Source: Thermogymnomonas acidicola JCM 13583 (GTDB lineage: Archaea > Thermoplasmatota > Thermoplasmata > Thermoplasmatales > Thermoplasmataceae). Taken from it: a stretch of 64,000 nt of DNA. The stretch spans positions 1 through 64,000 of the forward strand of contig NZ_BBCP01000007.1 of NCBI RefSeq assembly GCF_001316105.1, given 5' to 3'. Positions 39,786 to 50,762 of this stretch are shown here, one piece after another; the first letter of the stretch is position 1, and each line of letters opens with the position of its first letter. The translations under genes and the position numbers were made by a program. The notes below the pieces were generated by a model. That model had not been told where the DNA came from and did not search any database. It saw nothing but the letters and a program-made list of their open reading frames with translations.

Positions 39786-39921
39786 CCTCAGGATCTGTAT
39801 TCCCAGGGCATAATGCCATGGTGCTCCACAGGTTCTTTCCGCTCACCTGCTGTCACCTGTGGCTTCTTGCTGCGAACCAGCCTGGGACAAGAAAACTGGA
39901 GTGATCTCCCGCATCCCAGAG

Positions 39922-40009
39922 TGCAGGGGGGGAGGGATTTGAACCCTCGTATCCCTACGGAACCAGACCCTCAATCTGGCGCCTTTGACCAGTCTCGACA
40001 ACCCCCTGC
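39922..40009 (-). tRNA. tRNA-Leu (GAG), acceptor stem lengthened as sequenced
   Basis: A class II tRNA with long variable arm. Anticodon arm CCAGA-TTGAGGG-TCTGG gives GAG (codon CTC); T arm GAGGG-TTCAAAT-CCCTC. The 5' strand reads GCAGGGGG before TTGTCGAG, eight bases where the acceptor must have seven, and the 3' strand has seven C (39926-39932) where five are expected. Both errors are in G/C runs. With GCAGGGG/CCCCTGC and discriminator A the cloverleaf is normal. The gene lies downstream of the DNA methylase on the same strand. Confidence 0.9.
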
Positions 40010-40041
40010 CCGCTCTGCAGACGGGAATTTTTGATCGCTTA

Positions 40042-41120
40042 TTAATTTTGGTCTCCTGCCCGAGGGCTTCCTGAAAATGAATATGTACTCATGCCTGAAG
40101 ACATAGTAGCACCTGCCATCGCCCTGTACCTCCAGAGGTCACTCTGCCCCCCTCTTTCCCTTGGTCTCGGTGAAGTTCTTGACCACTATGCTCTTGAGGC
40201 TGAACCCGCAGGCCAATGCCCTCTGCATGGCCAGGAATCCGACCGGGTACCACTGTCCCCCCCTGCTGAACTTATCTCCTATAACCAGCGCCATGTGCCC
40301 TCCGGGCCTCAGGACACCAATCGTGTTCTCGAACACCTGGCCAAGTGCCTCAATGAAATCATCAAGGCTCCCAATTCCGGAGAGGTCACCTTCAATGCCG
40401 TTGAACCTTATTATGTCATGGTACGGTGGGTGCAGTACTGCCAGGGAGATCCCACCCTCAGGGACGACGTCGCTGAGCCTGAAGGTCCTGCTATCACCCC
40501 CCCGGAATGTCATGACCGTGGCGCCGAACGGGTTCGGCTCGGACTCTATGGACGATCTGGCGGCTTCAAGAACCTTCCCGTCGATGTCAATACCGATGCC
40601 GTTGCGGCCGAGCCTCTTGCACTCTATGAGTGTCGTGCCACTCCCCACGAAGGGGGGGTCAAGTACCCAGTCCCCCCTTCTTCGTGAACATGAGCATCAG
40701 CTGCCTGGGGATCTGTGGGACGAAGTTACCCCCCCAGTACCAGGCGGAGTGTGAGCCACTCCTGTCACGCCTCTGGAATATCCAGAGGCTGTCGGTGATG
40801 ACCTCGTCGTAGTCCCTCCACCTGGTCAGGTCTATATCGCTTATGCCGTTGCTCTTCTCCTCAAGGAAGGACTCCAGGATCTTTTTCACATAGTGCTTTG
40901 CCCTCTCCTCAGTCCGTGCCTGCAGTGCCTTCTTCATTTCCAGGAGCAGGGCAGGCCTCTTCCTGGGCTTTCCCCCCCGGGCATCGCCTGGCACGTCCAT
41001 TGTTGCCAGGGCACCTTTGATCCTGTCCCTCACGCCCTGCAGGCCGGTGCAGGACATGGCGTCCCTGAGAGCGGACAGGAAAGCCTCGGTGGGGGGGTAG
41101 AAGAGGTCCTCGTCGCCCAT
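40042..41120 (-). CDS. DNA (N4-cytosine or N6-adenine) methyltransferase
   Basis: A SAM-dependent DNA amino-methylase. The N-terminal half (about 150 residues) ends GNFVPQIPRQLMLMFTKKG, normally followed by VLDPFVGSGTT; here the segment crosses a frame break near 40668 and continues GSGTTLIECKRLGRNGIGIDID (motif I). LAVLHPPYHDII is motif IV. KSIVVKNFTETKGKR precedes a second break, after which YYVFRHEYIFIFRKP gives the usual C terminus. The end is uncertain (TAA 40042-40044 in one frame). No restriction enzyme is adjacent, so it is probably an orphan methylase; the target sequence is unknown. Confidence 0.75.
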
Positions 41121-41151
41121 GTCCAGGGATTATGAGTTGTTAAAAATATGT

Positions 41152-42220
41152 TCAGCCCTCACCGGGCGGCCTCAGCCTGTTGAAGTTGAGCGAGCTGCCG
41201 GACTTCACGTAGTTGGTGACCCTCCTCTCGAAGAAGTCTGTCTTCGTCATGTTCATGGACGCGAAGGTGTCCACCCAGGGCATGGGGGTGCTCCTTGACC
41301 TCGGGGTACGGCTCCGGCAGGTCTATGGACCTGCACCTTATGTTGCCCAGGTACTTTATGTACCTGTCTATGAGGGCATCCGTCAGGCCCAGTATCTGGT
41401 TGTGCGTCACGTACTGTCCCCCCCAGGCTATCTCGTGGCTCACCGCCGTGGTGACCATGCCCAGCAGCTCCCTTACCATCCTTTCATCGAACAGCTCCGG
41501 CCTCTCCTCCCTCAGCGTCCTTATGATGTTTGTGAACAGGGCAAGGTGGGTGTTCTCGTCCCTCTGTATCAGCCTTATGAGGCTCACCGTGCCGCCCATC
41601 TTGTCCTGCCTCCCGAGGGCGTAGAAGAACGCAAAGCCGCTGTAGAAGTACACGCCCTCAAGCAGGAAATCTGCCATGCATGACTTGACGAAGTTCTCCT
41701 CCGTGGGGGGGTTGAAGATGAACTCCTCGTAGAGGTCGGTTATGAACTTGTTCCTCCTGAGCAGGTGCTCGTCATCCTTCCACATCGTGTAGACCTCTTC
41801 CCTAGTGAGGGAATCGACAACGGATGTCAGCAGGTAGTCGTAGCTCTGTGCGTGTATGGTTTCGAAGAACGCCTGTGCCTTCAGGCATGCCGTCACCTCC
41901 GGCGCCGTTATGTATGACGCCAGCGCCCCGAGGTTGTCGATCTGTATGCTGTCCAGGAATATCAGGAAGGAAAGGGTCTTCTTGTAGGCCTCCTGTTCAG
42001 CCTCTGTCAGGTTAGGGAACTGCTTCTTGTCGTCTCCCAGGGGGGGCACCTCGTCGGGTATCCAGAAGAAGCCACGCATCTTCTTGTAAAGGGCCTCAGC
42101 CCATGGGTACTTGCAGTGTGCAAACTCAAGGAGGTTGGTCGTGTTGCCCCCTATTAGGCTCTGCTGGGACAGGTCCCTGGAGCCATCGGGGGGGTTGAAG
42201 AGCCTCTTCATCTGCATCAT
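41152..42220 (-). CDS. nrdB: Class I ribonucleotide reductase, small (radical) subunit
   Basis: Provides the radical for deoxynucleotide synthesis. A ferritin-like fold with metal ligands in AFFETIHAQSYDYLL (ExxH and, four residues after His, the expected radical tyrosine), EGVYFYSGFAFFYALG and QRDENTHLALF. The C terminus is reached after trimming a G5 run (41284-41288) to four: HPMPWVDTFASMNMTKTDFFERR, ending LRPPGEG. GAGGTGATC (minus strand, 42224-42232) is a nine-base Shine-Dalgarno that overlaps the nrdA stop and favours ATG 42220 or 42217. Cotranscribed with nrdA. Confidence 0.92.
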
Positions 42221-42230
42221 GTAGATCACC

Positions 42231-44902
42231 TCACGAGCTGCAGGACTCGCATACGGGTGCTGCCTGCGATATCTTCTCCTCCTCAGGCGTGAAGTTCCTG
42301 AAGTAATAGAGGGTCTTGATGCCCAGCTTCCAGGCCGTGTAGTAGAGATCCAGGAACTTCTGCTCGTCCATGTCAGGGGTGGCGTAGAGGTTTATGGACT
42401 GACTCTGGTCTATGTGCTCTGCCTTGCAGCCGCGGCCCTGAGGGACCACATCTGGTCAATCTGGTGGGCGCTCTTGTAGAACCTGAGCGTCTCAGGGGGA
42501 CAGGTCTGGTGCCACCTCCTTTATCAGGAACCCCCCCTTCTTCTCTTCTGTGTAAACGGGTTTGAATATCGGGTCAACGCCTGCGGTGGAACCCGCTATG
42601 ACTGAGGTGGACCCAGTGGGCGCTATTGCGAAGAGGTACCCGTTCCTGATCCCGTGCTTCCTTACGTCCTCGGCAAGCTGCCTCCACCTCTCGTCTGTAT
42701 ACCCCCCCCTGAGCCTGAAGTACTCCCCCTGTCTCCCAGTCGCTGCCCTTGAAGAGTGGGTAGGCCCCCCTCTCCTTGGCAAGCTCCATGCTCGCCTTTA
42801 TGGCGATGTAGTTAATTTCTTCAAAGAGCCAGTCCGCGTAGCGCACGTGCTCCTCCGATTCCCAGTCTATGCCCTTCTTGGCTAGGTGCTGGTGGTAGCC
42901 CGATATACCTATGCCTATGGCCCTGTAGCGCATGTTTGTCCTCACGGCCTGCGGAAGCGGCAGGTGGTTCATCGTTATCACGTTGTCCAGCATCCTCACC
43001 TGCACCGGTATGACCTCCCTGAGCTTCTCCACAGTGTCCGTCCTGCCGAGGTTTATCGACGAAAGGTTGCAGACCACCAGGTCCCCGGGCTGGAACCTGT
43101 ACACGATCTGCCCGTCCTCCTCCTCGCTGCTTATCCTGACGGTGGGGGGGACTGGTTCTGGCATATCTCCGTGCACAGGTTTGATGAATATATCATGCCT
43201 GCGTGCTTGTTGGGGGGGTTCATCCTGTTGACTGTGTCCCTGTTGAATATGAATGGCCCCCCCGGTCTCGTAGAGGCTCTTGAGGATCAGTGCCATCAGG
43301 TCAAGTGCAGGTATCTCCTTCCTCGAAATGCTCTGGTCCCTTATGCACTCCTCGTACCTCCTCTCCCACTCCTCTCCCCCCCAGGAGTCCTCAAGGCCCA
43401 ACCCTTCTTCTGCAGTATCTCGTGGGGGTCGAACAGGTACCAGGTCTCGTTCTTCTCCAGGGACCTGTAGAACCTGTCAGGCACGCATATCCCAGGGAAT
43501 ATGTCGTGTGCCTTCCTCCTCTCGTCACCGTTGTTGGTCTTTATGTCAAGGAAGTCTATGATGTCCTTGTGCCAGATGTCGAGCCATATGCTCACCGCAC
43601 CTGCCCTTTGCCCCCCCAGCTGGTTCACCGATACAGCAGTGTCGTTGTAGAGCCTGACCCAGGGTATCACCCCCCCGCTGCCCGCGTTCTTGTAACCCCC
43701 CCTGATGTCGCTGCCCAGCGCCCTCAGCTTTCCTATGTATACTCCCATGCCGCCACCGTTCTGTGATACCTTGGCGAACGTCGTGAGGCCATCGAAGATC
43801 CCGTTGATCGAGTCGTCAGGGGGGGTGTCCACGAAGCATGAGCTGAGCTGCCCGTTTGGCCTCCTCGCGTTCGCGAAGGTGGGAGTGGCCATCGTTATAG
43901 AGAGGGTCGAGAGGACGTCGTAGAACTTCCTGGCCCATGATATCCTATCCTCTTTCTTTTCAGCCAGGGCCAGGTAGGCGGATATGCCCATGAAGACCTC
44001 CTGCGGGAGCTCCAGAACCTCGTTGTCCACACCCCCCTTATGGCGTACCTGTCGCTAAGGTGCTTTAGCCCCGGGTAGTTGAACAGGAGGTCCCTCTCCG
44101 GCTTTATGTACGACCCAAGGACCCTGAGGCCCTCTTCCCCCCCGTATTCCTCCAGGACTCTCGGGTCGTACCTGCCGATAGATGTGAGGTATCTCACAAG
44201 CTCCGGGAAGTGGCCGTAGACGTTGCCGTCCATGTGCCTGTTCCTCCTGGCCTCCTTGTAGAGGTCATGGAGGAGGAGCCTGGCCGCGACGAACGTCCAG
44301 TTTGGCCTCTCAACGCTCGCCTTCTCGTTTGCAACCCTTATGAGCGTTTCCTGTATGGCCTTGGTGGATATGCCGTCGAAGAAGTGGATCTGCGAGTCAA
44401 GCTCGAGCTCTATGGGGTCTACCCCCCCGGAGAGACCCTCACATGCCTTCTCTATGACCTCCCTGATCTTTGTTATGTCTATGGGCTCCTTCTGCCCTGA
44501 CCTGTTCGTCACGGTCCTGGGCTTCAGCTTGAGCTCCACCTGCACCGAGTTTCCAGAATCCACGCTCACCCTCTTTGGCTGGAGCACGCCTATCCTCTTC
44601 TTCTCCTCCCTTATGATCTCCCTCTGCTTCCTGTAGAGTATGTAGGCCTCTGCCACATCCGCAAAGCTCTCGCCGTTGCTTGAGAACGTCATGAGCGCCT
44701 TCTCCACCATGTCCTGTATCTGTTCGACGTGCGGTGTGCCCTCAACCCTCTCTAGCTCGAGGAGCACGTGGTCTGTCACGTCCTCGGCGTCAGCCCACGT
44801 CCCGTGGCCTGTTGACTGCATCGCCTTGAATATTGCCCTCGTGATCTTTGTCCTGTCAAACGGAACGACTGTACCGTCCCTCTTGATTATTGAATCCTTC
44901 AT
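42231..44902 (-). CDS. nrdA: Class I ribonucleotide reductase, large (catalytic) subunit
   Basis: Reduces ribonucleoside diphosphates. Residues 1-100 form an ATP-cone ([20 protein letters not shown]); residues about 115-215 form a second ([19 protein letters not shown]), so activity control by ATP/dATP is likely. Catalytic core: [50 protein letters not shown] (one extra Gly at the C7 run 43611-43617), and [15 protein letters not shown]. The C-terminal redox pair is VCESCSS. Frames change near 44030, 43390, 42740 and 42460. About 885 residues joined. Confidence 0.92.
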
Positions 44903-44984
44903 CTGTTATCCCTCTCTGCCTCTCTTTCCTACGGGTAAATCATGCCATCTGCATGGCTCCCTTATTTCCTTGTGTGTGACCCTA

Positions 44985-45004
44985 TGATCACATGGATGTG
45001 ATCA
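44985..45004. promoter_or_regulatory. Perfect 9-bp inverted repeat upstream of nrdAB
   Basis: TGATCACAT (44985-44993) and ATGTGATCA (44996-45004) are exact complements around a 2-base spacer, 83-102 bases before the nrdA ATG. Size and symmetry fit a dimeric repressor or activator site. It does not resemble the bacterial NrdR box. A half-site-like GGATCAC follows at 45009-45015. The rest of 45005-45239 up to ftcD shows no gene. Confidence 0.5.
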
Positions 45005-45239
45005 ATATGGATCACCTGCCTCTAGAATATCCGCATAACAGCATTTAATCCTATCCACACGTGAAAAACTACAATGTGCCCTTTTCGTGTGTGCCCTGGC
45101 CCGGCCCTGGGCGTTGGGGGCAGGCCGTGAAGCGGCACACCCAGGCTCGCGAACACAGGTGCCTGTCATGCCCCCCCAGGTCTGCCCCCCCTGTGGCTGC
45201 ACAGGCTAAGGTTTTTTAGCACATAGGGCTCACCGGCTT

Positions 45240-46165
45240 ATGAAGCTCGTGGAGTGCGTGCCCAACTTCAGTGAGGGCAGGGTGAAGGCAAGGGTGGACG
45301 AGATAGCCTCATCAATATCATCCGTGGAAGGCGTCAGGATACTGGATATAGAGATGGACGAGAACCACAACAGGTCTGTGATCACCTTCGTTTGCCCCAT
45401 TGACAGGGCCGTTGAGGCAGCATTCAGGGGGGGGATAAAGAAGGCATCAGAGCTGATCGACCTGGATAGGCACACGGGTGCGCACCCAAGATTCGGGGGG
45501 GCCGCAGACGTTGTGCCTTCGTGCCTCTGAGTGGCGTAACGATGGATGAATGCGTCGCTCTTGCCAGGGAGCTCGGGAAGAGGGTCGGCGAAGAGCTGCA
45601 GATACCCGTGTTCCTCTACGGCGAGGCAGCGATGAGGGAGGAGAGGAGGAGCCTGGAGAACATCAGGTCCCAGGGCTTCCAGTACGAGCAGCTGAAGACT
45701 GCAATAGCGGAGGAGAGGTGGAAGCCTGATTTTGGCCCCTCATCTGTCGGCAAGGCCGGCGCCACTATAATAGGGGGGGCCAGGGACTTCCTCATCGCCT
45801 ACAACGTGAACCTGAACACCTCTAACCTGAACATAGGCAAGAAGATAGCTAAGGCCCTGAGGGCAAGGGACGGTGGCCTGACATTTGTCAAGGCGCTCTC
45901 ATTCTACCTTGAGGACAAGAAGATGGTGCAGATCTCGATGAACCTAACAAACTTCAACAAGACGCCCATATACAGGGCATTCGAGCTCGTGAAGCTGGAG
46001 GCATCAAGGTACGGCGTGAACGTGGTGGAGTCCGAGATAGTCGGCCTCGTCCCGCTTGATGCCCTCCTGGAGAGTGCGAAGTTCTACCTCCAGCTCAACG
46101 GCTTCAAGAACAGCCAGGTGCTGGAAAAGAAGCTCTGGGGGGGTGAGGCCGGTGGAATCACTTGA
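45240..46165 (+). CDS. ftcD: Glutamate formimidoyltransferase
   Basis: Moves the formimino group of N-formimino-L-glutamate to tetrahydrofolate. MKLVECVPNFSEGR is the family's N terminus, followed by DIEMDENHNRSVITFV and LDRHTGAHPRFGGAADVVP. After a break near 45520 the frame continues PLSGVTMDECVALARELG, GKAGATIIGGARDFLIAYNVNL and GLVPLDALLESAKFYL. About 307 residues joined, the normal length for the transferase alone, with cyclodeaminase as a separate gene overlapping its 3' end. Confidence 0.92.
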
Positions 46166-46768
46166 CAGTTTCATGGAGCGCCTGGCCTCACCAAGCCCTG
46201 CACCTGGGGGGGTGGAGCTGCCAGCGCACTGGTGGCCCTGACAGCGGCCTCCCTCATCACCATGGTCTCTAAGATCACAATGGAGAAGAAGGGATACGAG
46301 GACAGGAGGGAGGAGATGGCCCGGATATCCTCCAGGTCCCTGGCGGCATCGGAATCGCTCAGGCACCTCATCGAGGAGGACGAGAGGGCCTTCAACAGGG
46401 TCGTCCAGGCCTGGAAGATGCCGAAGGCAACGGAAGAGGAAAAGGCCAGGAGGGCGCAGGCACTCCGGGAGGCGTCCAGGTACGCCATATCGGTACCGTG
46501 GAAGATCGCCCTCGTCTCCTCCGACATAATGGACATGGCAGCTCAGGTGGCCAGGGACGGGCTCAAGAGCGCGGTTACAGATGCAGGCAGCGCCGCGGAG
46601 TTCGCCCTGTCCGCCGCAAGGGCGGTCCTCCTCAACGTCAGGGTGAACGCGCAGAACCTAAGTGATGGGGGGGAGAGGGAGGACGAGGAGATAAAGACCA
46701 GGCTCTTCCTCGAGGACATGGAGTCGAGGCACAGGAAGGTGATGGAAACAGTGGGCGGGCGCATGTAG
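46152..46768 (+). CDS. fchA: Formimidoyltetrahydrofolate cyclodeaminase
   Basis: Releases ammonia from 5-formimino-THF to give 5,10-methenyl-THF. GTG start inside the ftcD 3' end (14-base overlap). VESLDSFMERLASPSPAPGG then, after trimming a G7 run near 46206 to five, GAASALVALTAASLITMVSK, followed by helical sequence (DDEERAFNRVV-like EEDERAFNRVVQAWKMPK) and TDAGSAAEFALSAARAVLLNVRVN. About 205 residues. With ftcD and hutI it links histidine breakdown to one-carbon folates. Confidence 0.9.
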
Positions 46769-46816
46769 GTTCACCAGGGATCTCAAGTTTTCTATACATT
46801 CCAGGGATACCCAACC

Positions 46817-48141
46817 ATGTCCTCTTCTGTATACTCTGACCCCGGATTCAACCTGGCGTCCATGCTGGCCATGGGAGAGGAGGAGAGGAGAGAGGTTATG
46901 CACGGGGGCCTTTGAAAGGGCCAGGGATGCCAACCCACTGCTGAATGCATTCATAACGCTCCTGGATGAACCAAGGGCCTGTTCAGGGCCGTTCGCATAC
47001 ATACCATATGCCGTCAAGGACATCGTGGACACGGAGGGCATCAGGACAACGGCCGGTTCAAGGGTCCTGGCTGATAACGTGCCAGGTGAGGACGCACAGG
47101 TCGTCAGGAAACTGAAGTCGCTGGGGGCTGCCATGGTTGGAAAGACTAACACGCACGAGTTCGCATTCGGGCCCACCAACGTGAACCCTTGGTACGGGCC
47201 TGCCAGGAACCCCCCCCACGATACGGAGAGGATAAGCGGTGGCAGCAGCGGCGGGTCAGCTGTTGCAGTGGCATCCGGCATGAGCGTGTTCGCCATAGGC
47301 ACCGACACGGGTGGATCAGTGAGGATACCCGCGGCACTGTGCGGGGTGGTCGGTTACAAACCAACCATAGGGTACATAAACACAGGAGGGTGATACCTCT
47401 CTCATACTCCCTGGACCATGTGGGCTTCCTCACAAGGAGCGTACAGGACGCGCAGATCTTGCTGGATGCCCTCCTCGACACCGAAGGGGCTGCCCTGAGG
47501 CTCTTCCCACCAGATAGGAGGTACACGCCAGGCGTGGAGGGCTGCACCCTGGGCGTCCTGGAGGACTATGTGGAAGCATCAGACAGCCACGTGAGGAGGG
47601 CGTTCGAGAGGGCAGTGGAGGCCCTGAGGGCGTCTGGCGCCACGGTGCGCGGGGGGGTAAGGCTACCGCATGTGGACACTCAGGGCCTGTACGGGAGGAT
47701 CAGGGGCGCAGAGGCGGCCCACTTCCACTCACGTTACAGGGACAGGTCCGGCATGTATTCTGGCGAGATCCTTGCCAAACTGGCGCCCGGCATGGAGGAG
47801 AGGGCCACGGAGTACGTGGGGGGGGCACAGATGGAGCGCATCGTGCTGGCAAGGCAGGTTGACAGGCTCATGGACGGCATAGATGCCTTCATATCGCCCA
47901 CAGTCCCTGTGGAGGCACCCCCCCGCATCGGTGAAGCAGGCATGGAGGTCCACTCAAGGCTCAACGCGTTCACGCACATCTTCAACCTCACCGGCCAGCC
48001 GGCCCTCTCAATACCCATAGGTAACGGCGGGGGCCTGCCGGTGGGCCTGCAGGTGGCAGGGAGGAGGGGGGCGGTGACATACCCCTCCTCTCCCTGGGCA
48101 TCTCCATGGAGGGTGCGGTGATGGGAAAAAATGAGAGGTAG
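46817..48141 (+). CDS. Amidase-signature hydrolase
   Basis: Ser-cisSer-Lys amidase. Catalytic Lys in PYAVKDIVDTEGIRTTAGS; glycine-serine loop ISGGSSGGSAVAVASGM; catalytic Ser in GTDTGGSVRIPAALCGVVGYKPT. After breaks near 46905 and 47390 it continues YSLDHVGFLTRSVQDAQIL and AFTHIFNLTGQPALSIPIG. About 440 residues. It resembles GatA, but GatB or GatC genes are absent here, so a free amidase (for example acting on small amides) is as likely. ilvA follows by 16 bases. Confidence 0.82.
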
Positions 48142-48157
48142 TTAGGGATCACGCACC

Positions 48158-49385
48158 ATGGTCTCTTCCGTTCTACCGGGCATTGACCTGATCAGGGAGG
48201 CCCAGGAATTCCTTAAGGGCAGGATAGTCAGGACGCCGATGGTCGGCAGCGCAACGTTCAGCGAACAGTTCGGCTGCAGGATCATGTTCAAGATGGAGAA
48301 CATGCAGAAGACAGGCTCTTTCAAGATCAGGGGGGAGCCCTCTTCAGGATATCCAAGATACCCAGGGAGGAGGCAGGGAAAGGCGTCGTCACCGCGAGCG
48401 CAGGCAACCATGCACAGGGCGTCGCCTACGCGGCCAGGGCCAGCGGAATCAGGGCAAAGATAGTGATGCCGGAATACACCACCCCGGCGAAGGTGTCTGC
48501 GGTGAAGGGCTATGGTGCGAGGTGGTCCTCTACGGCCAGGACTACAGCGAGGCCAGGGCAAAGGCAGGCGAGATAGCGGCAAAGGAGGACATGACCTTCA
48601 TAGAGGCCTTCAACGACCCCTACGTTATAGCTGGCCAGGGCACCATAGGCCTGGAGATGCTCCAGGACTTCCCGGAGATGGACACCGTGCTCGTGCCCGT
48701 TGGCGGTGGCGGCCTGATATCGGGCATAGCCACTGCAGTGAAGTCCCTGAAGCCGGACGTGAGGGTCATAGGCGTCCAGTCGGAGAACGCGGACTCCATG
48801 AAGGTGTCATTAGAAAAGGGAATAATCGTGGAGCACACCACAGGCTTCACCATCGCGGACGGCATAGCGGTGAAGTACCCCGGTGACCTCACCCTGCAGG
48901 TCTGCAGGAAGTATGTCGACGAGATAGTGACAGTGTCGGACGAGACCATAGCCCTGGCGCTGTTCAAGCTGCTCGAGAGGAAGAAGACCCTTGTCGAGCC
49001 CTCGGGCGCAGCGGGCCTCGCTGCGGTCATGGAGGGCAAGGTCGACGTCAGCGGCAGGAACGTTGGCATAGTCCTCTCTGGCGGAAACGCCAACCTCCTC
49101 CTGCTTTCCAAGATAATCTACAAGTCGCTGGAGATAGAGGAGAGGCTGGTGAGAATAGATTTCAAGATCCCAGACAGGCCGGGCACGCTGTGGAGGATAT
49201 CCAACGCGATATCCAGCGTGGGCGGGAACATATACCACGCGGAGGTGGACAACCTGGCCAGGGACACCCCCCCTGTGGGCTACCAGTCTGTGAGGTTCAC
49301 AGTGAACGTCAGGGATTCAGAGCACGCGGCTGCACTCGTGGAGAAGCTGAAGACACTGGGCTTCTCCTTCCAGGTGGTCTCATAG
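48158..49385 (+). CDS. ilvA: Threonine ammonia-lyase with ACT domain
   Basis: PLP enzyme converting threonine (or serine) to a 2-oxoacid and ammonia. The PLP lysine lies in KTGSFKIRG; after two breaks (near 48340 and 48515) come GQGTIGLEMLQDFPEMDTV, PVGGGGLISGIATA (phosphate loop), GIAVKYPGDLT and LVEPSGAAGLAAV, then LSGGNANL. Residues beyond about 330 form an ACT domain (VRIDFKIPDRPGTLWRISNA), which usually senses an amino acid. About 405 residues. Confidence 0.9.
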
Positions 49386-49658
49386 GCGCACTGTGAAGTC
49401 CATGAACTCCTCAGCCTCCACCTCCTCCAACTGGACCCTTGTGACCGATGCCAGCCTTATGGACGTGCGGCAGTAGTCCACAAGTTCCCTGACCCTTTCC
49501 TCAGGGCCCTGCAGGAGAGCCTCGACTGAGCCGTCGGGCATGTTCATCACCCAGCCCCCCCTCACACCAAGCCTCCTGGCCATGTCTGCTGTGGACCTCC
49601 TGAAGTTCACGCCCTGTACCCTGCCGAAAAAACGCACCCTGTAACTCTTCATGCCCAT
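49380..49658 (-). CDS. acyP: Acylphosphatase
   Basis: 92 residues, one frame. Hydrolyses acyl phosphates. SYRVRFFGRVQGVNFRRST carries the phosphate cradle with catalytic Arg, and GWVMNMPDGSVEALLQG has the catalytic Asn. Its start overlaps the GTPase stop (ATGA) and its stop overlaps the convergent ilvA stop (TCATAG). Confidence 0.92.
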   Translation of the reverse strand: MGMKSYRVRFFGRVQGVNFRRSTADMARRLGVRGGWVMNMPDGSVEALLQGPEERVRELVDYCRTSIRLASVTRVQLEEVEAEEFMDFTVRL

Positions 49659-50762
49659 CAGTTCCTGCTTATTATCGTAACGACATCGCCGTCATATACC
49701 TCATGATCCAGGCCCACCCTCTGCTCCCCCCCTATCCTCCTTGACGGGCCTGAGACTATGGCGTACCTGAAGGACGATAGCATCTCCCTGCTTATGTGCC
49801 TGCAGACGTCCTCTATCCTGACCCCCCCCTTCCTCAGCACCAGGGGGCGCTCGTAGTCGATCCTGCCTGACTTATCCCTCAGGTATATCCTGACCAGAGA
49901 CAGGGAAGAGAAGATCCTCTCCTTCAGTTCCTCTATGCCCAGGCCGCTGGCTGCGGAGACGAGCACGTAGTTCTTCACCCCCCCTCGCAGCCTCTCCATA
50001 AGCTCTTCCCTGCTGTGCGGCATGTCCACCTTGTTCACCACTGTGAGCGAGGGCACGTAGACTGCGTTGCCCCTGAGGTATTCCACCAGGTCGTCCTGCG
50101 TGATGTCCTCCCTCAGGAACACCTCCGCGTTGACTATCCTGAACTCCTTCAGTATGTCCCTGATGTCCTCGTCGCTCATCGACAGCTTCCTGGGCCTGTG
50201 TATCCTTATGCCGCCACTGTTCGTCTTCTTCACAGAGATGTTCTTCCTCTCCCTGTCCAGTACAATGCCTGCACTGTACAGTTCTGACCTTATCTTGTCC
50301 AGGCCCTCCACGCTGGTGTCCGTGACCAGGAGGACAAGGTCAGCGTTCCTGACCATGCTGAGGACCTCTCTGCCCCCCCGTCCAGCGCCCCCCTGGAGGC
50401 ATTCTCTATGATGCCGGGAAGGTCCAGTATCTGTATCCTGGCGCCCTTGTATTCCAGGGTACCGGGCACAACACGGAGTGTTGTGAACGCGAAGTTACCT
50501 GTCTCGCTCCTGGAGTTGGTGAGCCTGTTGAGGAGCGTGCTTTTTCCCACGTTGGGGAAGCCCACCAGGGCCACGGTTGCGTCCCCCCCGGACTTCGGTA
50601 TGGCGAAGCCGGTTCCGCCACCCTTCCTGTGGCTCTCGGCTCCATCTGCAGCCTCGCCAGCTTTGCCTTCAGGAGCCCTATGTGCTTCTCCGTCGCCTTG
50701 TTGTACTCCGTCCTCCTGAGCTCCTCCTCTATCTCCCTGATCCTGTCCTCAATGCTCCCCAT
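49658..50762 (-). CDS. DRG-type GTPase with TGS domain
   Basis: Developmentally-regulated-GTP-binding-protein family, a ribosome-linked GTPase of archaea and eukaryotes. N-terminal helices [18 protein letters not shown]1 [16 protein letters not shown]; switch region [12 protein letters not shown]3 [11 protein letters not shown]4 VVNKVDMP; G5 VSAASGLG. The C terminus ([17 protein letters not shown] to [12 protein letters not shown]) is a TGS domain. Breaks near 50575 and 50375 coincide with C runs. About 365 residues. Confidence 0.9.

Noticed and set aside
45005-45202. Small gene on the minus strand upstream of ftcD
   Set aside because: Compositionally odd translation across promoter DNA and C runs with no ribosome site.
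46817-48141. gatA of the tRNA amidotransferase
   Set aside because: Amidase motifs fit, but gatB/gatC are absent and the neighbours are catabolic, so a general amidase is the safer call.
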